A stretch of DNA of 64,000 bases from Amycolatopsis nigrescens CSC17Ta-90 (GTDB lineage Bacteria; Actinomycetota; Actinomycetes; Mycobacteriales; Pseudonocardiaceae): contig NZ_ARVW01000001.1 of assembly GCF_000384315.1 (NCBI RefSeq), positions 8,787,001-8,851,000 on the forward strand, given 5' to 3'. This document shows positions 17,449-24,857 of this stretch, piece after piece. Numbering within the stretch: position 1 is the stretch's first letter; the number at the start of each line of letters is the position of its first letter. Below the pieces are notes generated by a model, which made no database searches, had not been told where the DNA came from, and saw only the letters and a program-made list of their open reading frames with translations. Position numbers and translations under genes: made by a program.

Positions 17449-17473
17449 CCCGTATCGGCACTGTTTTCGCGGC
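17449..17473 (-). promoter_or_regulatory. Shared cluster motif, copy A (upstream of melC1-like gene)
   Basis: On the minus strand this reads GCGAAAA-cagt-GCCGATA followed by CGGG. It is one of four copies of a motif (G-GAAA, 6-7 nt, CGATA) found upstream of cluster genes and oriented towards each. Copies A and B (23395-23419) agree at about 20 of 24 positions. Confidence 0.5.
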
Positions 17474-17502
17474 ATATCGCGCTTTCCGCTGCCGCTGATC
17501 CG

Positions 17503-17520
17503 GTGAAACGCGGCCGATAA
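17503..17520 (+). promoter_or_regulatory. Shared cluster motif, copy C (upstream of hydrolase gene)
   Basis: GTGAAAC-gcg-GCCGATAA has the same spacing as copy B and faces the hydrolase gene at 17561. Copies A and C therefore serve the two sides of one divergent promoter region. Confidence 0.5.
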
Positions 17521-17533
17521 GCGACCTGCCTAG

Positions 17534-17552
17534 CCTCGGGGAGAAACCGAGG
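17534..17552 (+). promoter_or_regulatory. 5' leader hairpin reaching into the ribosome site
   Basis: CCTCGG (17534-17539) pairs with CCGAGG (17547-17552). The right arm overlaps the start of the GAGGAGG ribosome site (17549-17555) of the hydrolase gene, so the mRNA could hide part of it. The stem is only 6 bp. Confidence 0.35.
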
Positions 17553-17560
17553 AGGATTCG

Positions 17561-18499
17561 ATGGACCCCGAACTGAGAGTGGCTGCCGCCGCTTTTCCGC
17601 CGGACGATCTGAGCGATATCGCCGCCGCGCGCCGGCGCAACCGGGAATTCGAAGAGAGCGTGCGGCCGGATACCGCGGGCCAACTGCTGGACGTCCACGA
17701 CCTGTCCGCGGACGGGGTGCCGATCCGGGTCTACGCGCCGGCCGGCCCGCCCCGGCGCCGCCCGGTGCTCGTCTGGTTCCACGGCGGCGCGTTCGTGCTG
17801 GGCGGGCTCGCCACCGACGATCCGCGCTGCTCCCGGCTGGCGGTGCACGCCGACGCGCTGGTGGTGGCGGTGGACTACCGGCTGGCGCCGGAACATCCGG
17901 CCCCTGCCGCGCTCGAAGACTGCTACCGGGCGCTGACCTGGGTGGCCGGCCATCTCGCCCTGCTTGGCGGCTGCGTCCGGCGGCTGGCGGTGGCGGGCGC
18001 GAGCGCGGGCGGCGGGCTGGCCGCCGGAACCGCGCTGCTGGCGCGGGACCGCGGCGGGCCGCCGATCGTCTTCCAGCACCTGCTCTACCCGGCGCTCGAC
18101 GACCGGCTGCTCACCCGGTCCAGCCGCGAGTCGGCCGGGGTGCCGGTCTTCGACTCGAACTCGGCGGTCGCCATGTGGCGGCACTACCTGGCCGGGCAGC
18201 CGGCGACCCCGTACCTGGCGCCGGCCAGGATGGCGGATCTGGCCGGCCTGCCCCCGGCGTACCTGGTCACCGCCGAGCACGATCCCCTGCGGGACGAGGG
18301 CATCGAGTACGCGACGCGGCTGCTGGCGGCCGGGGTCGCCTGCGAGCTGCACGTGGTTCCCGGCGCGTTCCACGCGTTCGACACCTTCGCCCCGAACGCA
18401 GCCGTTTCCCGGAACGCGGACCTGGAGTACGGCCGGGTGCTCTCGGACGCGTTCCGGATCGCGGGCGGGGTGCCGGAGCCGATGCCGGCAGGTGCCTGA
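17561..18499 (+). CDS. Alpha/beta hydrolase, hormone-sensitive-lipase family
   Basis: The 312-residue protein has the HSL-family oxyanion motif WFHGGAFVLGG (about 76-86), the nucleophile motif GASAGGG (about 147; usual GDSAGG), the acid in EHDPLRDEG (about 240) and the base in GAFHAFD (about 268). Such enzymes hydrolyse esters or amides of small molecules. The start is the ATG at 17561 with GAGGAGG upstream. It is divergent from the chaperone/oxidase operon and shares the same motif, so it probably belongs to the pathway, perhaps trimming an ester or amide intermediate or product (inference). Confidence 0.88.
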   Translation: MDPELRVAAAAFPPDDLSDIAAARRRNREFEESVRPDTAGQLLDVHDLSADGVPIRVYAPAGPPRRRPVLVWFHGGAFVLGGLATDDPRCSRLAVHADALVVAVDYRLAPEHPAPAALEDCYRALTWVAGHLALLGGCVRRLAVAGASAGGGLAAGTALLARDRGGPPIVFQHLLYPALDDRLLTRSSRESAGVPVFDSNSAVAMWRHYLAGQPATPYLAPARMADLAGLPPAYLVTAEHDPLRDEGIEYATRLLAAGVACELHVVPGAFHAFDTFAPNAAVSRNADLEYGRVLSDAFRIAGGVPEPMPAGA

Positions 18500-18557
18500 A
18501 AAGGGGCCTGATGCCAACCCCTTCCGGCTTACCTGCACGGTCGACGGGTGCGACTCG

Positions 18558-19343
18558 CTAGCGATCTTCGGGCGAGGAGAACCCTGCTAGGGCGGCTGCG
18601 GGGAGCCGGTTGAGGTTGGCGCTGATCATATCGGCTGCCCGCCGCACGGCGGGGGCCAGTGCGGTGAGGCGTCGCCGGTCGAGCACCGCTGCGGACACCG
18701 CGGCGATGATCTTTCCGGAGGATGCGCGCACTGGCGCCGCGGCGCCGAACACCGAGCCGAACACCGAGGGGAATATGTCGTCATCCCAGCCGAGGGCGAC
18801 GCCTTGTTCGTGTGCGTCGGTGATCAGGCGTTTCCATTCGCGGCGGGAGTAGCGGTCGGGGATCGCCGCGTCAGGGTCGTCGATGGCCCAGAGCCTGTCT
18901 CCGTTGCAGCCGTGTGGGAGCAGCAGCCCGGCGCGCACCGGGATGTCGTCGCCGAGTTCGCCGCGCAGCAGGCCGATCGAGCGGGTGCGTCCCTGCTCGG
19001 GGATGCCGATCCCCACGGTGGCCGTGCGAGTCGCCGCGGCGAGTTGCCGCAGGGGATTCCGGGCGGCGGTGCGCAGCAGTGGCGCGGGTTGCCAGGCTTG
19101 CCCAAGGCGGAACATGCTTGGCCCCATCCGGTACCGGCCCGCCCGGCGCTGGACCGCCCCCAGCCCGACGAGTTGGTCCAGCAATCGGTGCGCGGTCGCC
19201 TTGTGCAGCCCGGCGCCGGCCCCCACCTGCGCAGGACCGGCCTCACCCAGCCGCGCGAGTTCCTCCAAAACCAGGAACGCGCCCTCGAGCACACCGCGCC
19301 CCACCGTCGGCTGTGCGGCAGCCGGTTCTTTCTGGCGTTCCAT
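18558..19343 (-). CDS. IclR family transcriptional regulator
   Basis: The 261-residue protein has an N-terminal winged helix (VGRGVLEGAFLVLEELARLG, GLHKATAHRLLDQLVGLGAVQ) and an IclR effector domain (VGIGIPEQGRTRSIGLLRGE, AGLLLPHGCNGDRLWAID, ALGWDDDIFPSVFGSVFGAAAPV). IclR proteins bind small organic acids, often aromatic ones, which fits an aminohydroxybenzoate pathway. GAGGAGGGG precedes the ATG at 19343. It is divergent from a small secreted protein gene and an inverted repeat lies between them. Whether it controls the cluster is inferred from position only. Confidence 0.88.
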   Translation of the reverse strand: MERQKEPAAAQPTVGRGVLEGAFLVLEELARLGEAGPAQVGAGAGLHKATAHRLLDQLVGLGAVQRRAGRYRMGPSMFRLGQAWQPAPLLRTAARNPLRQLAAATRTATVGIGIPEQGRTRSIGLLRGELGDDIPVRAGLLLPHGCNGDRLWAIDDPDAAIPDRYSRREWKRLITDAHEQGVALGWDDDIFPSVFGSVFGAAAPVRASSGKIIAAVSAAVLDRRRLTALAPAVRRAADMISANLNRLPAAALAGFSSPEDR

Positions 19344-19415
19344 CAGACCCCTCCTCGGGCAGAACAGCCCCGCTCACTGTAGAGAGGCGTGCCTGCTCAA
19401 CCAGATACCCCGCGC

Positions 19416-19432
19416 GTCTCGCTCATCGAGAC
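19416..19432. promoter_or_regulatory. Candidate IclR operator
   Basis: GTCTCG-ctcat-CGAGAC is a perfect 6-bp inverted repeat in the divergent space between the IclR gene and the secreted protein gene. Confidence 0.35.
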
Positions 19433-19515
19433 GACCCCTACCCGATGTGCCGCCGACAGGACGATTCTCCTCGCTGCCGCATTCCGCGCGCACCAACAAT
19501 TCATCAGGAGGAACG

Positions 19516-19953
19516 ATGAGAACGTCCACCCGACTACTGGCGACCACGGCCACCGCTGCCGTGCTGGGAGTCAGCGGCATCGGCGCTGCGGCAGCCGCGA
19601 ACGGCATGGTCCCAGCACGAGATGGGGTGTCGACCGCCACCGACACGCCGGTGCTGGGCACCTTCGAGGGACGGTGGGTTATCACTCAAAGCAACGGGAT
19701 CAAGGGGCATTTGTTCAACAGCGGGCCCGAAAACATCGGCTACTTCAAGGGAGTCGCCGAGATCCCCGACGCGACCGGGGCCATTCACGGCCGGTTGACC
19801 GGCAGCAACGACGTACTGTTCGAGATCACCTGGAGTTCCGGACCCACCGGACGGTACGAGGGCCACCTCGGCGCCGATGGCCGGTGGTCCGGCAACTCCA
19901 TCGACCTCAGCAACCCGACCAGCACCGCGACCTGGATCGCCCACCGCGGATAA
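19516..19953 (+). CDS. Small secreted beta-rich protein, unknown function
   Basis: The 145-residue protein starts at the ATG at 19516 with AGGAGGAACG directly upstream. A signal peptide is clear (MRTSTRLLATTATAAVLGVSG, Ala-rich cleavage region near residue 28). The mature protein is about 115 residues rich in Gly, Thr, Ser and aromatic residues (GTFEGRWVITQSNGIKGHLF, GRYEGHLGADGRWSGNSID), suggesting a small beta-barrel. It has no cysteines. I do not recognise the family. It is divergent from the IclR gene, which may regulate it, and ends before a strong terminator. Confidence 0.7.
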   Translation: MRTSTRLLATTATAAVLGVSGIGAAAAANGMVPARDGVSTATDTPVLGTFEGRWVITQSNGIKGHLFNSGPENIGYFKGVAEIPDATGAIHGRLTGSNDVLFEITWSSGPTGRYEGHLGADGRWSGNSIDLSNPTSTATWIAHRG

Positions 19954-19962
19954 GTCCCCGAA

Positions 19963-20004
19963 GTGCTGCCCCGGCGGATCCGCGAAGATCCGCCGGGGCA
20001 GCAC
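19963..20004. terminator. Bidirectional terminator hairpin
   Basis: A perfect 18-bp stem with loop cgcgaa separates the secreted protein gene (plus strand) from the 3' end of the griH-like gene (minus strand). Confidence 0.85.
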
Positions 20005-20011
20005 GGCCGGC

Positions 20012-21115
20012 TCACTTCTCCAGGCAGAACTCCCTGATCGGGTAGCCGACGTGCCGGTCCTGGCTTGGCAGGTAACCGAGCACCTTGTCACCTGGCCGGA
20101 GCTCGGTGCTGTTGAGCACCGACGCGCCCGGCCCGAGCACCCGCACGTGCCAGTCGTCCTGCAGGATCAGGTTGACCGTCTGGCCGTTCCCCGCCACCGC
20201 GTCGATCGAGATCAGCGGCCGGGACTCGATCTTGACCCGGCCCACGGTGACCATCCGGGTGCGGCCCTCGGTGTCCACCGCCATCACCTTGCTGCCCGCC
20301 TTGAGCTCGCTGAGGTAGTGCGTGCGCTCGTCCTTCGAGAGCGTGTAGGAGTGGATTGCCCCGGCGTTGACCCGGAACGGCCTGGTCGGCATGTACGGCA
20401 GCGGGTGGGTTTCGCTGACGCAGAGGATCATCCCCTTCGAGTGGGAACCGACCAGGATGCCTTCGTCCTTGCCGAAGTAGCTGCACGTGTCCACGCAGGC
20501 GCGCTCCCCCATGCCGATGTGGGCGGTCGCGGTGACGGTCAGTTCGACCATGTCGAGCTTTTCCGTCCCGCCGTCGGCCGCCGCCTTGACCGCGGTGGCG
20601 TCACCGACCTGCGCCGGGGCGAGCATCACCCCGTCCGAGCCGTGTTCGAGCACCCCGAAGATGATCTCGGCCTCTTCCACGTCGCCCGCGATGGTGAGGT
20701 TCCTGCCCTCGGCGCCGGCGGCCGCGGCGAGCACGATCTCCAGCGGGATCTTGGTCGGGTCCCGGAACAGCAGCACGCTCCACTTGTCCGAGGCCGCGGC
20801 CTTGCACGCCACCTCCAGCGTCGGCGCGTCGATGATCTCGACGAACCGGCCGAACTCCACCTCCGGGTGCAGCAGGGCGAGTTCGTGCGGCTCGCCGTGT
20901 TCGGCCGGGTCCACGATCACCACGTCCGCCGCGCCAAAGTCCGAAGGCAGCGCGAGACCGCGCGGGAAGAGCACCTTCGTGACCGTGGGCGGCAGCCCTT
21001 CGAGATCGGCCGGATCGGCCACCACGAGGCCGTCCACCCGCTGGTGCACCGCCTCCTCGATGATGGCCTGCTTCGCCGGGTGCGCGGCACGGATGTCGAC
21101 CCACACGAGCTTCAT
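20012..21115 (-). CDS. griH: 3-amino-4-hydroxybenzoate synthase (GriH-like, 3-dehydroquinate synthase II fold)
   Basis: The 367-residue protein matches the DHQ synthase II / GriH family throughout: MKLVWVDIR at the start, TKIPLEIVLA, EAEIIFGVLEHGSDGVMLAP, ACVDTCSYF, EGILVGSHSKGMILCVSE, PFRVNAGAIHSYTL and the C-terminal SLSKDE/GDKVLGYL region. In grixazone biosynthesis GriH turns the C7 product of GriI into 3-amino-4-hydroxybenzoate. The archaeal homologue makes 3-dehydroquinate for the shikimate route. The start is the ATG at 21115, preceded by AGGAG. It is 14 bp downstream of the griI-like gene, and the pairing with a DhnA-type aldolase and an aspartokinase in a bacterium strongly favours the 3,4-AHBA function. 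Confidence 0.92.
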   Translation of the reverse strand: MKLVWVDIRAAHPAKQAIIEEAVHQRVDGLVVADPADLEGLPPTVTKVLFPRGLALPSDFGAADVVIVDPAEHGEPHELALLHPEVEFGRFVEIIDAPTLEVACKAAASDKWSVLLFRDPTKIPLEIVLAAAAGAEGRNLTIAGDVEEAEIIFGVLEHGSDGVMLAPAQVGDATAVKAAADGGTEKLDMVELTVTATAHIGMGERACVDTCSYFGKDEGILVGSHSKGMILCVSETHPLPYMPTRPFRVNAGAIHSYTLSKDERTHYLSELKAGSKVMAVDTEGRTRMVTVGRVKIESRPLISIDAVAGNGQTVNLILQDDWHVRVLGPGASVLNSTELRPGDKVLGYLPSQDRHVGYPIREFCLEK

Positions 21116-21129
21116 TTCAGCACTCCTGT

Positions 21130-21996
21130 TCACCTTGGTTGGGCAAGGTCGCGGCGGGCCGCCGCGACCCGTCTGGTTGACACCGGTCCGGTCTCCGCGG
21201 CTTCGGCCAGAAAGGCGGGCTCGAGCTCGCGGTGCACCCGACCGGCGATCCGCCTGGCGATCGAGCCGGGGTCCGGTGCGTGGAACACGTTGCGCCCCAC
21301 CGCGAGCCCGGCCACCCCGGAGGACATCACCTCGTCCACATAGGCCAGTACCTCGGCGCAGTTGTCCGCCAGCGGGCCGCCGACCGCGACGATGGGGATC
21401 GGGCAGCCGCGGACCACGTCGGCCATCTCCGCGACCGAGCCGACGTACATCGTCTTGACGATGTCGGCGCCGAGGTCGACCGCCAGCGACGCGGCATGGG
21501 CGACCATCCCGGGGTCCTTCGGGTTCGTGATCTTCGGCCCGCGCGGGTACATCATCGCCAGCAGCGGGAGGTTCCAGCGGTCGCAGGCCTCCGCGACGGT
21601 GGCCATGTCGGCGATCTGCCGACCTTCCTCGACCGAGCCGACGTTGACGTGCACGCTCACCGCGTCCGCGCCGAGCCGCAGGCATTCGTCGACGCTGGCC
21701 ACCAGATACTTGGCGTTCGGGTCGGGGGCGTGCCTGGTGCTCGCGCTCAGATGCACGATCAGCGAGGTCCGGTTGAACCGCTCCGGATCGACGTTGCGGA
21801 GACTGCCCTTGTGCAGCACCACCGCGTCCACCCCGTTCACGGACAGCTCGCAGACGAGGCCGTCCAGCGCGCGGCCGGCGGTGATCGGGCCGTCGGAGAT
21901 CGAATGGTCGAGCGGAACGATCAGCAGCCGTTCCGAGTCGTGCCGGTGCAGCCGGCGCAGGCGCAGCCGGCGCGCGAACGGGTCGTTGAACGACAT
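21130..21996 (-). CDS. griI: 2-amino-4,5-dihydroxy-6-oxo-7-(phosphooxy)heptanoate synthase (GriI-like aldolase)
   Basis: The 288-residue protein is a DhnA/class I fructose-bisphosphate-aldolase-type barrel. It shows LLIVPLDHSISDGP near the N-terminus (Asp30), VVLHKGSL, the strand MMYPRGP and the Schiff-base lysine context DIVKTMYVGS (Lys181), then IPIVAVGGP for phosphate binding. GriI condenses aspartate 4-semialdehyde with dihydroxyacetone phosphate, the first committed step to 3-amino-4-hydroxybenzoate. The archaeal homologue AroA' starts an alternative shikimate route. AAGGAGAG precedes the ATG. It sits between the aspartokinase gene (upstream, 14 bp) and the griH-like gene (downstream), so the precursor and both committed enzymes are made together. 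Confidence 0.92.
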   Translation of the reverse strand: MSFNDPFARRLRLRRLHRHDSERLLIVPLDHSISDGPITAGRALDGLVCELSVNGVDAVVLHKGSLRNVDPERFNRTSLIVHLSASTRHAPDPNAKYLVASVDECLRLGADAVSVHVNVGSVEEGRQIADMATVAEACDRWNLPLLAMMYPRGPKITNPKDPGMVAHAASLAVDLGADIVKTMYVGSVAEMADVVRGCPIPIVAVGGPLADNCAEVLAYVDEVMSSGVAGLAVGRNVFHAPDPGSIARRIAGRVHRELEPAFLAEAAETGPVSTRRVAAARRDLAQPR

Positions 21997-22010
21997 GAGC
22001 TCTCCTTCTT

Positions 22011-23342
22011 TCAGGCCGGGACCGTCGAGTCCTGCGGCGAGCGGGTGCGGTCGGGCTCGAGCCCGAAACGCTCGTGCAGCAGCCGGACGGCCGGGATCAG
22101 GTCGCCGATCGGCACGGCCGCGCAGATGCGCGACTGGGAGGCGGTGATCGACCTGGCCGTGATGCCGGCCGAACTGAGGCCGGCGAGCATCGCCGCCGCG
22201 TACTCCGGCCGGTTCAGCAGCCCGGTGCCGACCACGGACACCTTGCCGATCCGGTCGTGCACCTCGATCCGGCCGTCCCTGGTCGTCGCCGCCAGGCTCA
22301 GCAGTGCGCCGCGGATGGCCGGGACGTCACCCGCGTGCACGGTCATCCCCACGGTGAGGGTGCCGGCCGTGTTCGTCGAGACCGTCACCATGTCCACCGG
22401 GGCCGCCGATCGGCCCAGCAGCCCGAAGACCTCCTCGAGCACGGCCGGTTCGTCGCCGGCGCACCGGAAATCCACCTGGGCCACCTCGGTGTCGTGCACG
22501 ACAGCGGCCACAGTGGACCTTGTCTCGAGCATGTTCTTCCTTCCTAATCGGGAAATCACCGTGCCGATCTCACCGGTCGCGGAGCGGCCGACGTGGATGG
22601 CGACACCGCAGACCGCGGCCAGCTCGACCGCGCGGGAATGCATGACCTTGGCCCCGGCGAAGGACATCTCGGCCATCACGTCGACGTCGACCGAAGGCAG
22701 CACGCTGGGCGCGGCCACCACCCTGGGATCGGCGGTGTACACCCCGTCGACGTCGGTGTAGATCTCGCAGTGCCCGGACCGGAGCTCGGACGCGAGTGCG
22801 ACGGCGGTGGTGTCCGAACCGCCACGGCCGAGGGTGACGATGTCGCCTTCCGCGTTGATCCCCTGGAAACCGGCCAGCACCACCAGGTTTCCTTCGGCGG
22901 ACAACCGGGTGATGCGCTCGGTGTCGATCGACACGATCAACCCCGCGCCGTGCCTGCCGGTGGCCCTGATCCCGGTCTGCGCGCCGGTCAGCGAGACCGC
23001 GGGAATCCCGCGTTCCAGCAACGCCAGCGCCAGCAGGGCCGCCGACGCGCACTCACCGGTGGCGAGCAGCTGGTCCAGCTCCCTGCCCGCCGGGCTGGAG
23101 CTGATCTCCGCGGCCATCGCCAGCAGGATGTCGGTGGTGTCCCCACGAGCCGAGACGACCACGACCGCCGGGCGGCCGGAGCGGTGCACTTCTTCGAGTC
23201 GTTCGGCGACGCCCCGGATCAGCTTGCAGGTGGCCAGCGAGCTGCCACCGTACTTGTGCACAATGGTCCCGGAACCGTGCGGGATCATCCCTTCCGGAGG
23301 CGGGAGTTCACCGGCCGGGATGCGAAACCTCCCCAGTGCCAT
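22011..23342 (-). CDS. Pathway-[19 protein letters not shown] kinase with diverged ACT domains
   Basis: The 443-residue protein starts at the ATG at 23342 (GGAGGTGA five bases upstream). The amino-acid kinase domain covers about 25-275: KYGGSSLA (Lys30; usual KFGGTSVA), VVVVSARGDTTD, FQGINAEGDIVTLGRGGSDTTAVA and the aspartokinase strand CEIYTDVDGVYTADPRVV. Two ACT domains follow. In the first, the usual effector-site stretch VDMI.QNVS reads VDMVTVSTNTAG, so lysine/threonine feedback may be lost (inference). It makes aspartyl phosphate, the precursor of the aspartate semialdehyde used by GriI. No semialdehyde dehydrogenase gene is in the window. Motif copy B lies 54 bp upstream. Confidence 0.9.
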   Translation of the reverse strand: MALGRFRIPAGELPPPEGMIPHGSGTIVHKYGGSSLATCKLIRGVAERLEEVHRSGRPAVVVVSARGDTTDILLAMAAEISSSPAGRELDQLLATGECASAALLALALLERGIPAVSLTGAQTGIRATGRHGAGLIVSIDTERITRLSAEGNLVVLAGFQGINAEGDIVTLGRGGSDTTAVALASELRSGHCEIYTDVDGVYTADPRVVAAPSVLPSVDVDVMAEMSFAGAKVMHSRAVELAAVCGVAIHVGRSATGEIGTVISRLGRKNMLETRSTVAAVVHDTEVAQVDFRCAGDEPAVLEEVFGLLGRSAAPVDMVTVSTNTAGTLTVGMTVHAGDVPAIRGALLSLAATTRDGRIEVHDRIGKVSVVGTGLLNRPEYAAAMLAGLSSAGITARSITASQSRICAAVPIGDLIPAVRLLHERFGLEPDRTRSPQDSTVPA

Positions 23343-23394
23343 CGTGTTCACCTCCATCCTTCTCCGACGCTGTTGCCACCCCAGCATCGGAACC

Positions 23395-23419
23395 GGCCGT
23401 ATCGGCGTGATTTCGCCGC
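23395..23419 (-). promoter_or_regulatory. Shared cluster motif, copy B (upstream of aspartokinase operon)
   Basis: On the minus strand this reads GGCGAAAT-cac-GCCGATACGG. It lies just upstream of the aspartokinase-griI-griH unit and closely resembles copy A (17449-17473). Confidence 0.5.
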
Positions 23420-23441
23420 TGTTTCACGTAATGCGCCGGTG

Positions 23442-23491
23442 GGTACGGCGAAGGGCCCGGACACTCGCGCGTCCGGGCCCTTCGCCGTACC
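23442..23491. terminator. Strong terminator hairpin after the MFS gene
   Basis: A perfect 21-bp stem (starting ggtacggcgaagg) with an 8-base loop follows the stop codon of the MFS gene and insulates the aspartokinase promoter behind it. Confidence 0.85.
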
Positions 23492-23494
23492 AGA

Positions 23495-24853
23495 TCAGCC
23501 GCGGTGGCGTCCGGCCAACGCGGCGATCACCGCCCCCGCCAGCGGGAGCAGCGCGATCGGCAGCAGCGCGTCGGAAACACCGAACGACAGGGAGAGCGCG
23601 CCGATCACCGCGGACCCGATCGCGCCGCCGATGACGTGCGCGAGCTGGAGCATCCCGGTGGCGGCACCGCGCAGCGCGGGCGGCGCAGCCGTGGAGACCT
23701 GCGCGATCAGCAGCGCCTGGGAAATGCCGAACGCGGCAAGGCCGACGGTCACCGCGACGATGGTGGCCGCGACACTGCCGCCGGTGAGCGCGGCGGCCGC
23801 CAGCGCGACGGCGAACAGCGCGCCGACCACGGTCAGCAGGGGGTAGCTGCCGGTACGGGCGGCCATCCGCCCGGCCATCCTGGACAGCGCGGCACCGAGC
23901 ACGGCGGGCGGCAGCAGGGTCAGCCCGGCGACCAGCACCGTCCAGCCGTGCCCGCGCACCAGGATCTGCGGTGCGGCGAACAGGATCGCGTACAACCCGC
24001 CGAACGCGCCGAACCCGATGGCCGCCGCGGCGCGGAAGACCGGCACCGCGACCAGGTCACGCGGCAGGAACCCGGCGGGCCGGCTGCGCACCCGCAGCGC
24101 CAGCCCGGCCGCCGTCAGCACGGTCACCACCGCGGTCACCCCCACGACCACGGCCGGCAGCTGCAAGGTCTTCGCCTGGATCAGCACGAGAATCCCGGCC
24201 GCCGTGACGACCAGCAGCCCGGCGCCCACAGCGTCCACCGGCTTGCCCGAACGCCCGGCGCGGGACGCGGCGAGCCGCAGGCAGAGCAGCACCCCGATCA
24301 GGGACAGCGCCGGCAGCACCAGGGTCACCCGCCAGGACAGCGCCGACGTGACCAGGCCGCCGACGATCGTCCCGCTGCCCACGAAGGCCGACATCGTCGC
24401 CGCCATGGTGGCCAGCACGACACCCCGGTCCTCGTCGGGCGAGGTCGCGCCGAGGAAGAGGCCGGCCGCGGTCATCGCACCGGCGCCCGCGCCAAGCACC
24501 AGCCTGCCCGCGATCAGCACCCCGAGACTGGGGGCGAGCACGCAGGCCAGCACCCCGGCCAGCAGCAGGACCACCCCGGTGGCCAGCGTGCGGTGCACCC
24601 CTTTGGCGTCGGACAGGCGGCCGAACAGGGCGGTGCCGGTGCCTTGGGTGAGCGCGTACGCGGCCAGCAACCACGCGGTCGCCGAAGGGTCGATGTGCAG
24701 TGCGGCGGCGGCGTTGGGCAGTGCGAGCCCGCCGGCGGACACGCCGAAGACCATCGGCCCGATCAGCAGGCCGACCCGGACACCGGTCTGCGCGGCGCCG
24801 GGTTTTCCTTGCGGCCGTGGGAGGTTCGTCGTGGAGGATTCGGTTCTGGTCAT
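23495..24853 (-). CDS. MFS transporter, probable exporter
   Basis: The 452-residue membrane protein has about 14 hydrophobic segments and the drug/H+ antiporter pattern: LPNAAAALHIDPSATAWLLAAYALTQG after the first helix, the A-motif GRLSDAKGVHRTLATG (loop 2-3) and GRLVLGAGAGAMTAAGLFLG (motif C type). It is the likely exporter and self-protection element for the cluster product (inference). It follows the FAD oxidase gene by only 4 bp, so the two are co-transcribed and translationally coupled. A strong terminator follows. Confidence 0.9.
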   Translation of the reverse strand: MTRTESSTTNLPRPQGKPGAAQTGVRVGLLIGPMVFGVSAGGLALPNAAAALHIDPSATAWLLAAYALTQGTGTALFGRLSDAKGVHRTLATGVVLLLAGVLACVLAPSLGVLIAGRLVLGAGAGAMTAAGLFLGATSPDEDRGVVLATMAATMSAFVGSGTIVGGLVTSALSWRVTLVLPALSLIGVLLCLRLAASRAGRSGKPVDAVGAGLLVVTAAGILVLIQAKTLQLPAVVVGVTAVVTVLTAAGLALRVRSRPAGFLPRDLVAVPVFRAAAAIGFGAFGGLYAILFAAPQILVRGHGWTVLVAGLTLLPPAVLGAALSRMAGRMAARTGSYPLLTVVGALFAVALAAAALTGGSVAATIVAVTVGLAAFGISQALLIAQVSTAAPPALRGAATGMLQLAHVIGGAIGSAVIGALSLSFGVSDALLPIALLPLAGAVIAALAGRHRG

Positions 24854-24857
24854 TTCG

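Noticed and set aside
20012..21996. Alternative (archaeal-type) shikimate pathway entry
   Set aside because: GriH/GriI homologues serve that route in archaea, but in an actinobacterium with clustered copper oxidase, amidotransferase and SARP the 3,4-AHBA role is much more likely.
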